Below, one piece after another: positions 36,468 to 46,703 of a DNA stretch of 64,000 nt. The translations under genes and the position numbers were made by a program. Source of the DNA: Lomentospora prolificans (taxonomy: Eukaryota; Ascomycota; Sordariomycetes; Microascales; Microascaceae); NCBI GenBank assembly GCA_029532625.1, contig JARFXM010000009.1, positions 5,259,501-5,323,500 of the forward strand, given 5' to 3'. Below the pieces are notes generated by a model. It worked only from the letters and a program-made list of their open reading frames with translations, was not told the DNA's origin and searched no databases. Positions within the stretch are counted from its first letter, which is position 1. The number at the start of each line of letters is the position of its first letter.

Positions 36468-37642
36468 ATGGCGCAGCAGCCTGCTTCGCAGAAAGCCGAC
36501 CATGAGCTCCTAACAGAGCATTTCGGCTACCCGCCAGTCGTACGTATCAGAAACCCTGCCCGCATCTCTCTCTCCCGCCCGTTCGCAAAGAACAATGCGT
36601 CTTAACAAACACCCGCCTGCTTTAGAGTCTTCTCGACGACATAATCAACACCGTCAACATCCTCGCCGAAAGCGCCCTCAAGTCAATCGAACAATTCCTC
36701 TCCTCCTCCTCCCCCAAAGCCCTCGGCTTCCGCGACTCCAAGAAATCCTCCTCCTCCTCAGCAGCAGCAGCATCCAACGGGACCGCACCGCCGCCGCGCA
36801 CCGCCCAAGAATCCGCCAAATTCGAAATCGACAATGGCACCCACCAGCTCGAAACCCTCCTCTGCTCCAGTATCGACCGCAACTTTGACATCTTTGAGCT
36901 CTACGTCATGAAGCACCTCTTGCGCGTCGCTCCCGAGGACAGGGCCTGGATCAAGTTGAAACACTACGACGGCCTGGACTTTGGCCGTGCCGCCGCCGCA
37001 GCGGCCGCAGCAGCAGCATCGGGGTCCGAAGACACCTCGACGGCCGGCCCCACCGCCACATCCGTCAATGCGCTCCGTAGGAAGCTGCGCGCCTCGCAGC
37101 GCCTAAACGCGATGCTCCAGGCCGAAAAGGCCAAGAACGACGCGCTCCTGCGCCAGCTGCGCGCCGTGGTGGGCGGCGGGAGCGCCGACGTCAAGGATGA
37201 CCCCGACCCGAAGCCCGCGCCGCTCGCCTTTCTGCGCGACATGGGCTCGCTTACGGATGGCGATGCGCAGGCGCCTATCCAGACCACCACGGCGTTTGCG
37301 CTGTCGCAGTTGCAGGCTTTGCGGGCGCTGTCTACGTCACTTAAGAATATGGCGCCCGACCTTGCGGCTGCTGCTGATGCTGCTGCTGCTGGCGACGGGG
37401 CCGAAGGGTCTTCGAGGAATAAGACCTGGAGGAAGGAGAGGGTGGAGTATGTCGAGGGCCTTACGAGGAAACACCTCGAGAATGTGAGGGGGCTGGAGCT
37501 GGGTAGCCAGGGAGAGGTCAGGGATGGCGAGTGGCAGGGCGAAGGGAGGAAGATTAGCAGGGCTGAGGTGGAGGCTTTGGAGAGGGTGACGGGCATATTG
37601 AGCGGTCATACGCTCTACGAGGACAGGATGGATGAGTCGTAG
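36468..37642 (+). CDS. MTW1: Mis12/Mtw1 kinetochore protein
   Basis: Exons 36468-36539 and 36626-37642 (86-nt intron) give 362 residues. Mtw1 is the core of the MIND/Mis12 complex that joins the inner centromere (CENP-C, CENP-T) to Ndc80 and Spc105. The N-terminal Mis12 domain is clear: 'LLTEHFGYPPVSLLDDIINT', with the splice after PPV, then 'GTHQLETLLCSSIDRNFD' and 'ELYVMKHLLRV'. Coiled-coil heptads ('LRRKLRASQRLNAMLQAEK') and a further helix near the C-terminus follow. Two low-complexity inserts are notable: a Ser/Ala run near residue 50 and a ten-Ala run near 175. The gene is divergent from the proline-rich protein and convergent with ATG15. Confidence 0.94.
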
Positions 37643-38183
37643 GGTTTATTGTTACTTTGATGTGCATGCTTGAAGATATAATGACTGGATGGTTGGGTCT
37701 GGGATCGGGCTAGGTTCATGGAGTTTTAGGTTCAGTTGAATATACAATACCTGTTTCCTTGTCGGGAATAGCAGCTTTATCACACAGATGTCTGTATCAC
37801 TCTCGGTGCGCGCTTCACTCCATATCGCCTTGGACCGGATACTTCAATATTCGTCTCAAAATGCATTGAAGCTATGCAAAGCTAAATCTAACATCTCTGT
37901 GGCTATATATATATAGATTCTGTCTGAACTCTCCATAGGCAGTCGTAGCCGCGTGTGCAATTCCCGTTCCAAATCCAAAAGTGTAATAATGTATATCCCA
38001 AAGATGCCAAATTGTGGAAAATACAACAGTTATCCAAACAACATAAACGCCCTCGACGGACCGATTTCCATCTCGGTCTAAACGCCATTATGCTAGAGAA
38101 GATTCGTCTTTGAAGACGTCAAACGATGAAGCGAAGGACAAGTAAGAAATAAATACGCATGTGCAAAGGTCGGACTAGTGCTC
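37643..38183. other. Convergent 3' interval
   Basis: 541 bases between the MTW1 and ATG15 stops. A short TA run lies at 37904-37915. No gene is seen. Confidence 0.7.
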
Positions 38184-40115
38184 TTAAAGTTCGCCGGGTC
38201 CTTCAAGAATGGGTTCATCGCTATCACCCCACTCGAGACAATAGCCGAGCCATGACCGGCGGACGCAAGTCTCTTCTGGCGGCGGCTCAGTCGTTGACGT
38301 AGTCTCTGTAGTGGTCGTAGGGGTGGGCGTTAAAGTAGGAGTGACGGAGTGGATCGGACTGGCGCTGCCCGTCTCAGTGGTAGAGGTGGTGTCGTCGTAG
38401 CAGCCCCAGAAACGGCCAGGAGTGGCACAGGTTGTTGAAGTTGTTGACGTCTCCTCGGGGATAGTAGTCACGGGTCGGGTGGTGGTAATTTCCTCTTCCT
38501 CCGTCGTGGTCGTCTTATCCTTGCAGCCGAACCAGCCCGGGGTCTTGCAAGTCGAAGTGGATGACGTGCTCGTCGTCGTTGTAATACCAGTGGACCCGGT
38601 GCCCGTTGTGCCCGTAGTAGTAGTCTTGTCTAAACAGCCCCACCAGCCAGGCGTCTCGCAGGTTGCAGTCCTAGTGCGCGTCATGGTGGACGTCGAGGAT
38701 TTCGAGGTTGTGGTGCTCTCGGTGCCGTTGCTCTCGTACATTTTCCAGTTGGCACAGTCGCGGCATTCCGGCGTACGTACGCACTCGGGCACGGTATCGT
38801 ATTTCATAATAACATCGTGAATGACGGAGCGAATCTTGTGCGTGCCAATGCCCACACGCCAACCCTTGTCCGCGACCACATCGTATGTACATTCATAGCC
38901 GGTGTGGCAAACAGATTCCATAGCGTACCCGCCAAATGAGCAAGTTGAAGTAGCACCGTTGCAGGTTCCGATATAAACCGGATCCGCCGTGTGTCCGAAA
39001 TGGTAGGTACCAGTGTAATCCCTGGCCTGGGGAGCGTCGGGATCAGCCCCGGGAGGAACGGGAAGACCCAATCGACTGGCGGGAAGCGCTTCGGGTACGG
39101 CCTCGAAGGTGACGACAGGAACACCGTAGGTCAACCCGAGAAGAGAGCTTACAGCGCCACCGAGTGAGTGACCAACAAGCCAGACGTTGGAGCTAGGGTA
39201 CATTTCCGTAATGTTGGAGTAAAGTTCCCGGCCGGCCGTATAATAGCGGTGCTCATCAAAAAGCGCCTGTTTGACGCAGGTGTTGTTGCAGCTGTAGGTT
39301 CCAGTGGCACAGTCGCAGACCTTGGTCCAAGACCACTGGCCCTGCTGGGCGCAGCAGCAGCTAAAAAAAAGGTTATCGTTGATTTTATCGTTCGTTGTGG
39401 TGCCCTCTCCGTCAAATAGAGCAGGCGAAGTACCCTTGAGGCCGATAATAATGGTGTCGTTTCGTTCGTCCGCCCAAACATGTCCTCGGAGACCGTCCAG
39501 CTCCCAACCGAAACTCACGCCATGCTTATAGGGGTCGCGAATAACTTCCCAGTCAGCACCATCTTCATTTTCCACGTAGGCGTTCGATGCGATCAGGGCC
39601 AGGTTCAGAATCGTATCCTTATCGGTCACATTCGGCGCAGGAATATCGTCAACGGTCCAGGCGGATGGGCCGAACATGGCGACATGGCCATCCCTTCTGC
39701 TCTCCGCCACGAGCGGATCCACAACAGAAGGCCGTCGATCTATGAGCCGCTCGATGCGAGTGCCGCTGCTCTTGACCTTTAAACGCTGGGGTATCGACAT
39801 CTCTTCGTAGCCATCTTCGGCAAGGAGCATCACTTGGGCCTCGGGGTGGACGTCTTTCCGCACGTGAAGACGGGGGTATTTATATGTTCCATGGTGGAAG
39901 ATGTGTCGAAGGCTGAAGACGTGCTCAGCTGGTTCCGGAGCCTTAGGTTGCGACGGGCCTGGCGGTGCGGGGGAGAGGAGTAGGTCGTCGATGTTCGGTA
40001 TGGGTGGAGCTGGTCCGAAAGCGGCGGTGGTGATAGGCGAGAGAGCGAGGAATGATAAGAGGACTTGGGCGGTGACTCGTTTGGTCGAGTTGCACCTGCC
40101 CCGTCTCGGCTTCAT
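38184..40115 (-). CDS. ATG15: ATG15 vacuolar autophagic-body lipase
   Basis: A single exon of 643 residues; the start is the ATG at 40115, since the open frame further upstream has no ATG. Atg15 is a membrane phospholipase delivered to the vacuole that breaks down autophagic bodies. A signal-anchor segment lies near residues 14-33. The lipase elbow 'LVGHSLGGAVSSLLG' puts the catalytic Ser near 317. Family blocks include 'SFGWELDGLRGHVW' and the Cys-rich 'FFSCCCAQQGQWSW'. The C-terminal 160 residues alternate Ser/Thr-rich spacers with Cys-bracketed modules (CETPGWWGC, CKTPGWFGC, CATPGRFWGC, then CVRRSWLGYC), an extension absent from yeast Atg15. The protein is divergent from NDUFB4. Confidence 0.95.
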   Translation of the reverse strand: MKPRRGRCNSTKRVTAQVLLSFLALSPITTAAFGPAPPIPNIDDLLLSPAPPGPSQPKAPEPAEHVFSLRHIFHHGTYKYPRLHVRKDVHPEAQVMLLAEDGYEEMSIPQRLKVKSSGTRIERLIDRRPSVVDPLVAESRRDGHVAMFGPSAWTVDDIPAPNVTDKDTILNLALIASNAYVENEDGADWEVIRDPYKHGVSFGWELDGLRGHVWADERNDTIIIGLKGTSPALFDGEGTTTNDKINDNLFFSCCCAQQGQWSWTKVCDCATGTYSCNNTCVKQALFDEHRYYTAGRELYSNITEMYPSSNVWLVGHSLGGAVSSLLGLTYGVPVVTFEAVPEALPASRLGLPVPPGADPDAPQARDYTGTYHFGHTADPVYIGTCNGATSTCSFGGYAMESVCHTGYECTYDVVADKGWRVGIGTHKIRSVIHDVIMKYDTVPECVRTPECRDCANWKMYESNGTESTTTSKSSTSTMTRTRTATCETPGWWGCLDKTTTTGTTGTGSTGITTTTSTSSTSTCKTPGWFGCKDKTTTTEEEEITTTRPVTTIPEETSTTSTTCATPGRFWGCYDDTTSTTETGSASPIHSVTPTLTPTPTTTTETTSTTEPPPEETCVRRSWLGYCLEWGDSDEPILEGPGEL

Positions 40116-40708
40116 GATTGAGGAAAACTGTGGATAGAGTAATAACAAAGGAAAAGAATTAAAAAATGACTACAAGGGTAGGAAGCTCGAGGAGTCGAGT
40201 GCTTGTTGTTGAAGGAGGCAGAATTGTTGGGGGAAAGATGGAAGGGGAAGAGGACGAGTTAGTGGCCAACGGTGACGACAAAGCGGAGCGCGTGCCTCGC
40301 ATCAGGCGGCCGTTCCGAAGCCAAATGGTTGACGTCTTTGTAAGTGGGGGAGAAGTAGGTACGACCATGTTTGGGCTCCATGTTCTCAGGTGTCAGCCTG
40401 ATTGCACTCGTTCACGGCTGTTGTCGGCTGGGGTTTTGGCTTATGGGGTGCGGGTGCTAATTCTCAGCTCGGTGATTGGCCCCAACGGCTTCGATACATA
40501 CTTCGTAACAACACAGAGAAACGACAGCAGGCCGAGTGACCAAGTAGGTCACGTGAAGACCCGACCCACTTCCATGGGACATCCGACAACCATCAACTTT
40601 GAGATACAGGGAAAACGGTGCATCACCAAAGAAGGTCCTAAGGCCCGCATTAGACAACCCTCAACACCAGCTGTCTAGAGTCGCCGCGACGAAAGGAAAC
40701 CACACATC
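40116..40708. other. Divergent promoter, ATG15 / NDUFB4
   Basis: 593 bases between the two start codons. A TCACGTGA box sits at 40549-40556. No additional gene is seen. Confidence 0.65.
40549..40556. promoter_or_regulatory. TCACGTGA E-box between ATG15 and NDUFB4
   Basis: This perfect palindrome with CACGTG core reads GGTCACGTGAAG in context. It lies 434 bases upstream of ATG15 and 153 bases upstream of NDUFB4. bHLH factors bind this core, and animal CLEAR elements controlling autophagy genes have the same core. Function here is inferred. Confidence 0.35.
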
Positions 40709-41114
40709 ATGGCCGGACACGGTACGTGCGATCGCTATGCTAATTGACTCTCTACAACTGCTAATAGGACGTCCACAGCCCCCCTTGACCCTGCTCTCGT
40801 CAGGGTAGCTGGTAAGATCGCAACCGACCTCCGACCGTCCGTACGCCTCAAACGAGCCATTTTAACGCTTTGAGTACAGAGATGAATGCGAAGAGGAATC
40901 TTTACTTCCGCTGGACCCCTCGAACCGCCAAGATCACCTTGATGTACGTCTTCGTCGTACCTGGCATCCTTGGATATATCGCCTACAAGACGGACGTGAG
41001 TCGAACCCTGAGATGGATTACTACAATTGTATTGTGGGTATGCTGCTGACGCTGTGTTAGGGTCTCTGGGACTTCAAGGCGAAGAGGAGGGGCGACACGA
41101 TCTACGAGCGATAA
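40709..41114 (+). CDS. NDUFB4: Complex I accessory subunit NDUFB4/B15-like
   Basis: Four tiny exons (40709-40721, 40779-40811, 40880-40995, 41061-41114) join in phase to 71 residues, reading 'MAGHAPLDPALVRVAEM', then 'NLYFRWTPRTAKITLMYVF', 'VVPGILGYIAYKTDG' and 'KAKRRGDTIYER'. The RWTPRTA motif, one membrane segment and a basic RRGD C-terminus match the small fungal NDUFB4-type subunit of mitochondrial NADH:ubiquinone oxidoreductase. The gene is found only by joining exons, since no exon alone is long. It is divergent from ATG15, and its stop lies 264 bases from that of SAP18. Confidence 0.9.
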
Positions 41115-41378
41115 AGAGCGCGCGTTGAGAGGAAGCGAAAGCTGGCGATGGAGTGTACGTGTATATATAAGACCAATAGACCGGAATCAAGTCATGTTCA
41201 TTTCCTTCCGCGAATAGGTGCCGTTTGTCGTGTGGAATTAGGTAAAGTGGCTCAATGGCCTACACGTATCGTATTACAGATTGTGTCGTGGTATTTGTTC
41301 GTGGGCCAGCACCCAGCTGTCGATGCCGGGAAGTCAGGGCAAGCTAAAAGCAAAAGAGAAATCAAGGGGTATCCTTTT

Positions 41379-42128
41379 TCAACGCCATCTTCCACCTCCC
41401 CTAGGCCGCGGTGCATTCGGTAACCTCTCCCCCCTCCTCCACTCCCCAGTCGGGAAACAGGGCGCACCGCCAAACCCGCCACTACCTCCTCCGCGAATGT
41501 CTCTGCCAGGCCTGCCAGCGTCCCATGCCGAAGGCTTACTCTCCCTTCTCGTAGGGACACCAGGGGCTACCGACCCATCTTCTAAAGGTGGTAGGATAGC
41601 ACAAGACACGCAGTCGCCTACGACAAACCTGGCTTGGCCTAGAGTCTTGCGACCATCTCTGTCAGCGTCGTTTCTCAGCTTCGCTAGAGCCTGGTCGTCG
41701 GGCGCATCTCCAGGTCCAAAGTCACCGACTACCACACTCCCAAGATCTTTGGTCATGTATCGGTGTTGTTGCGCGTTGCGGATATCCGGAAAGACGAGTT
41801 GGAATGAAAGACGTGTGCCGCCAGCAGGGCTGGGCAGTGGAGACGGGGAGGCATTAGCGGCAAGGAGGGCTGCGAGGTCTGATAGAGTAGAATCCTGGTC
41901 TGCATAGATTGAAACGTAAGGCGGGGGGTATCGCGAATGAATATCTTCCGGTCTGAAAGTAAAGCTGTGAGTTAGCTGATAGTGCTGCAGTCAACACGAG
42001 TAGCAACGACTCGAGGATAGGCGGTGGAGGGTGAACACGTGCCTCGGGTAGGAGCCTGTCCTATAAAAAACTTTTACTAAAAACTGAGTCCTTTCTTCGC
42101 TATCACTTTCTGAATGTATTGAGCTCAT
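41379..42128 (-). CDS. SAP18: SAP18, Sin3-associated polypeptide
   Basis: Exon 42128-42043 joins exon 41952-41379 to give 219 residues. SAP18 has a ubiquitin-like fold and works in Sin3/Rpd3 deacetylase complexes and, in animals, in the exon-junction ASAP complex. The signatures are 'LVKVFYRTGSYPRPEDIHSR' (formed across the splice), 'VSIYADQDSTLSDLAALL', 'RLSFQLVFPDI' and 'DLGSVV'. The intron is 90 nt and uses a GC donor (GCACGT) with TTTCAG acceptor; the nearby GT (GTGTTC) puts the downstream exon out of frame. The last 60 residues are Gly/Arg-rich with RGG-like repeats, which could bind RNA. It is divergent from PRP18, 412 bases away. Confidence 0.93.
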
Positions 42129-42540
42129 TTTGGCGGTAGTGAAGGGAGGTGTAATCTTCAGGGAAGACGTGAGCTTGGAGCTTGTGAGCAGCAAGGCGCT
42201 GAGCTTGAGATTGTGGGGCAAGACTTGCCGGAGTGCGCCTGGTGAGGCCTGGCGGGGCTTTGCAATTAGCGAATGTGGCCCGCCACTTCCTGAGGTGTGC
42301 CAGCTGGGGTACCTCAGTATATATTCTCAAATCGATTGTGACTTTCCGCCAAATTTAGCTGCACTTTCAGAAGTCATCTTCCAGAATTCCCATTTTCGTC
42401 CATTTCATACGAATCTTGATTCCTTGCTCCGACAGCGCTTCCCTCCCACCATTCTTTGAAATATTACACGAACAGTAAACGGCAATCGCAATATTACCCT
42501 GCGAATTCCATCTCTCTCACCCTTCACCCCACAACCAACC
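42129..42540. other. Divergent promoter, SAP18 / PRP18
   Basis: 412 bases between two start codons, carrying both promoters and leaders. I see no other gene. Confidence 0.65.
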
Positions 42541-43642
42541 ATGGACTTTGACTCCCTGCTCTCCAACGAAATCTCCAAAAGCAAACCCGACAAAGCCCGC
42601 AAATTTGTCCGACGCGCCGACATAGAAGCCGAGCGTCGCGCAGCCTACGAAGCCGAACAGCGCGCGCTCGAAGAAAAGCGCCAAGCCCGGGCCGCGGCCA
42701 AGCGCAAGGCCGAAGAGGACGAGTTGGCCGAGAAGCAAGCGCGCGAGGAGAAGCGGCGGAGGCTAGCGGAAGAATCGCGCAAGCGGCGCGAGGAGGAGGA
42801 GAAAGAAGAGGAGAGGAAGCGGCGGAAGAGGCTGGGGCTGCCGGAGCTGGTGGAGAAGCCGGAGAAGGAGGAGGAGGATGAGATTGGCGAGGATGAGGAG
42901 GATATCGCCGAGGGGGAGCTCGTGGAGAAGCTGAGGGCCATAGGGGCGCCCGCGGTGCTGTTTGGGGAGAGCCATGTGGAGAGGTTGAGGAGGTATAGGA
43001 GGCTTACCACGGTGGTGACGGATGGGCCGATACCGACTACGCTGCGGCTTGTGGAGGAGAAGGACATGAAGCTGGATGGGACGGTTCCTAAGGATAAGGA
43101 GGGGAGGAAGTACTTGTTTAGGCAGTTGGCGTCGTATTTCACGCTCGTGTTTTCCGAGTATCAAGCAGCAATGGAGCGGGAGAGGCGAGATACCCTGACG
43201 AGTAAGACGGCATATAAGGCCATGGTGGAGACGCGAGAGAACCTGAAGCCGGTAAGTTTTTTCCCTCGCCTGTTCTAGCCTTACCAGCTAGCCAAAAACT
43301 AACAATCCGGGGGCACAGCTCTTTAGGAAATTCGAAAAGGGCGAGCTCGAAGATTCCATCCTGGAACCCGTCGTCGAAATCGTCAAAGCCGCCCAGGAGC
43401 GCCGCTACGTCGACGCCTACGACGGCTACCTACGCCTCAGCATCGGCAAGGCTGCGTGGCCCATCGGTGTCACCATGGTGGGTATCCACGAGCGAAGCGC
43501 TCGAGAAAAGCTTCACACGGGCGAGCGCGGCCACGTCATGGGAGACGAGGTTACGCGCAAGTTCCTGCAGAGCATCAAGAGGTGCCTCACGTTTGCGCAG
43601 GTGCGATGGCCTCCTGAGGATATTACGCAGCTCATGGGATAG
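42541..43642 (+). CDS. PRP18: Pre-mRNA splicing factor Prp18
   Basis: Exons 42541-43251 and 43319-43642 (67-nt intron) give 344 residues. Prp18 is the second-step splicing factor that works with Slu7 in exon ligation. The N-terminus is a long charged coiled coil (Glu/Arg/Lys-rich, about residues 15-110). A Prp4-like motif ('LRAIGAPAVLFGESHVERLRR') sits near 140-160. The five-helix Prp18 domain covers about 180-340: 'YLFRQLASYFTLVFSEYQ', 'LFRKFEKGELED' and 'YDGYLRLSIGKAAWPIGVTM', the last being the conserved loop needed for the second step. The intron falls just before LFRKF. It converges with the glutathione transferase gene, 206 bases between stops. Confidence 0.95.
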
Positions 43643-43848
43643 AGACAAAGAGGGAGGTTAACGATGTTTGATGAGAAGAGTGTTTTCTTCTTTAAATTGT
43701 ATTAGTTTGTTAAGATGAGTGCCTAGAGTCTAATGATGCGTCAATGATACCAATTACAGCCTTTCCAACCGTTTCCCTACTCCATAGTCAGTTTCTCTCG
43801 TCTCTCGCTGGGTCTTCTTTCTTTTTCTCGGTGTGTGTATAGACATTA

Positions 43849-44720
43849 TTAACCCGCGATTGGAACAAACTTGCCGTTGTCGAGCTCCTTGATCTTCTCC
43901 ACCGCCCTCTTATACCCGGGAGAATTCTCCAGCTTCTCCAAGTAAGCCCACACCCTCGGGTATGCGTTCTGTAAGCTACCGCCCTCCCAATCGCCAATCT
44001 TGGCAAACCGCGACTTGGCCGCGATCAAAGGGAAGCTCAAGAGAATATCCGCCGCCGTCAGGGTATCTCCACAGATATACCCGCCGCCATTCGGCGCACT
44101 CTCCAGCATGCCGTCCAACAAGCCAAAGTTCTTCTTCGCCTCAGGGAACACAAACGCGTTCTGAATCTTCCCCGCCACAAACCCGGATACGGGCCTCACG
44201 AAGAACGGCACGCGATCCGACCCAAGGATGTTCAAGATGAGCGAAACCACGACGATGGGCATCAGCGTGCCCTCGCCGTAGTGCAGCAGGTATTGGAAGC
44301 GGCGGTACGACTCGGTCTCGCCGCCGACCTGACCCTCCTTGCCCGGCTGCCACTTTTGCGGCACGAGCGAGGGGTTCTGGGCGGGCGCGAAGTGGTCGCA
44401 GAGGTACTGGGTGATGTAGCCGGATTCGGCCAGGACGAAGGGCTCGGCGCCGTCGCCGGGTGGGGTGATTGTCAGGAGGGGGGATTTTCCCAGCGGGTGG
44501 ATCTTTTGCAGAGATTTGGGAGCCAGCATGTTTTGGCGGTGGTATAGCTCGATGGAGTAGGGGACCTTGAGCTCTTCGAGGAGCCAGACGATGCGCTGGG
44601 CGCGGGACTGGTCGAGCCTATGAGGGGAAGTGAGGTTAGCTAGCTGAGGATGCAGGTGGTGGAGAGGTTGCGTGGTGAAACGGACCAGTGCAGCTTGATC
44701 TCGGGAAACTCAGTTGCCAT
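43849..44720 (-). CDS. Glutathione S-transferase, GTT1-like
   Basis: Exon 44720-44686 ('MATEFPEIKLHW') joins exon 44617-43849 through a 68-nt intron with a GTCCGT donor, giving 267 residues. The N-terminal thioredoxin fold shows 'LHWLDQSRAQRIVWLLEEL', 'HPLGKSPLL' with the cis-Pro, and 'LAESGYITQYL' with the glutathione-binding Glu-Ser pair. The C-terminal helical domain has 'LTAADILLSFPL', the buried N-cap motif. Order and wording of the motifs resemble yeast Gtt1, an ER-associated GST. No signal peptide is seen. A hydrophobic stretch ('PIVVVSLILNILG') in the helical domain could be a membrane contact. Its substrate cannot be inferred. Confidence 0.93.
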
Positions 44721-46703
44721 GTTGCAAACTTGAGCGAGATTGGTGGTTTTTAAGTTGTAGCGAGAATGTCGGAATTGAAAGGGATTGAAGAGTCAGTCTA
44801 CTATATTTGCAGTATAGCTGGCAATGAGCAGTCGACGCAACTGGGGAAAAAAAAAGAGTGTGTACAAGCTTAACACTCCCACTAGCTGTAATGACATCAC
44901 AAGGCGAAGAAAGGAAAACCGATCGAGCAGATCTGCGGAAACCAAAACCGACTTATATACTTTGACTCCGGGCCACATGTCCGCTCGCCTGATGCTACCT
45001 TCTCCCACGAGGAAACGAGGAAACTACGGAATGCGGAACGAGCAAAGGGACATCTCCAGTCCTTTGTCGCCCGAATTGGACCGAGCTCATCATTACCGCC
45101 CATCCATCCATGCATACGTATATAGCTGGCATATCAGTGATGGATGCAGCTGATTGTTTTTCAGCCCTCGCGCTGGCTGGATACGCAGTCGCCCGCCGAG
45201 TTGGTCCGCCGGGAACACACGTCCCGCCGCCATCGTGGTGTACGGATGCCTCGGCATGTTGCTCTTGGGTTGGGATTACGACATGTATTTGGTGCCATAA
45301 GCGCGGGCCTCGTCTAGAAAATGTATGTGTCCGAGAAAACTTTTCGAGTAAATCATCTCGGGGCCGAGTCATAACATAACCGTATTTTCTGTTTAATCAT
45401 CAACGCCGACTTAGCGGAGAAAAGAGACGCCATCACAGCCCCGAAAATGGCAGAAACAGTCGAATGCGAATGCGAATGCGAATACTACACACGATGTAGA
45501 GACCCTCAAACATCCTGAATACTTGCTCGAACTTCATGTAAAGCATCCAACTTTTGAATATGCGAGGATGAAACACGCCGAAAAACGGAGAAAATGAAAA
45601 AGAAAATGGAAAAGAAAAATAAATAAATAAAATAAAATAAAACAGACTCGCAGAAACAAAAAGACATGCCGTTGTATGCCATGCTACCAACTCTATATTG
45701 TCATGTTCCCTCTTACTCAGTGCCATGCTTCAATGTCTTTTGAACTTCCTTTCTTGCTGGCCATCAAAATGCAAATTTGGAACTGGGTTTCCGCCTTCTT
45801 CTTCCAAGCCTGGTCCTAAACAATCCTTTGTGAATGCCTCACAATCATAAATAGGAACAATACGAAAGAAAAAGACACTCGATCAAGGAATACCGGGGGT
45901 TGAGGGGATAAATGCACGAGCTTTCTTGAGTGCCATCCTCAGTCCCTGATGCCAAAACTCCCAACTCCTCCGATGCCGAATGGTAATAGAAACGAGGGAA
46001 ACATAAAAAGAACAAAATGGAGGACGCCATCTATCAAGACTGTCCGTATGCAGACATAGACCGACTTCGAACCAGGTGAATAGCCATGGAAGGCTCCTTC
46101 CTCGACACTGCGAGACCATCTCTCGAAGGTTCCTTCCTCAGATAGAGGCATGGCCAAACGGCCATGTTTTTTAGATTCGGGTAAGATCATACACCACCAA
46201 CGGATGGCAAGGCGGAGTGCCTCAACGGGTTAATGGTCAAACCCCGCGAGTGCCAGGCGCTGGTTACAGTCGGGTCAAACCGTCTTGTCACTTCCGCGGG
46301 ACCTTCGACAAACGACAAAGGCGACAAGAGATGTAGGTCAGCAACACCGGGGCCGAACTCTTTTTTTGCTTGGCATTGCAACTGATTCATCTTTTTCCTG
46401 GTCTGGTACAGGGTTATCTGGCTGTCGAGCTCTGGAGATTGGGTACTTCTAGAGTACTTTGGCGATGTCGGGAGCAGTCGCCTGTTCGATTCGGGGAACA
46501 GAGTACTCAGCGGTTTTTTTCTCTCTTTTTTGCAAGTGTTTGTAAGTGTTGGCGGCACCTGCCTCCTCTATATCTTCTATAGTATGACCCAAACCAAACC
46601 AATGCGGGGACGTAATTTTATAATTCACCGGCTTCTCATCATCCAAAAAGGATTAGGTCTTGCGTAACCAGGATCACGGCAAGCTAGACAAGGCCGTGAA
46701 TAG
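44721..46703. other. Intergenic interval with short tandem repeat
   Basis: 2 kb between the start of the glutathione transferase gene and the stop of ITC1. It contains a CGAATG tandem (45461-45482) and A-rich stretches near 45595-45645. No open frame has a recognisable motif. Confidence 0.6.
45461..45482. repeat. CGAATG hexamer tandem
   Basis: Three copies of CGAATG plus a partial fourth unit in noncoding DNA. Confidence 0.8.

Noticed and set aside
41281..41907. A 208-residue plus-strand frame over SAP18
   Set aside because: Antisense shadow; SAP18 family motifs are on the minus strand.
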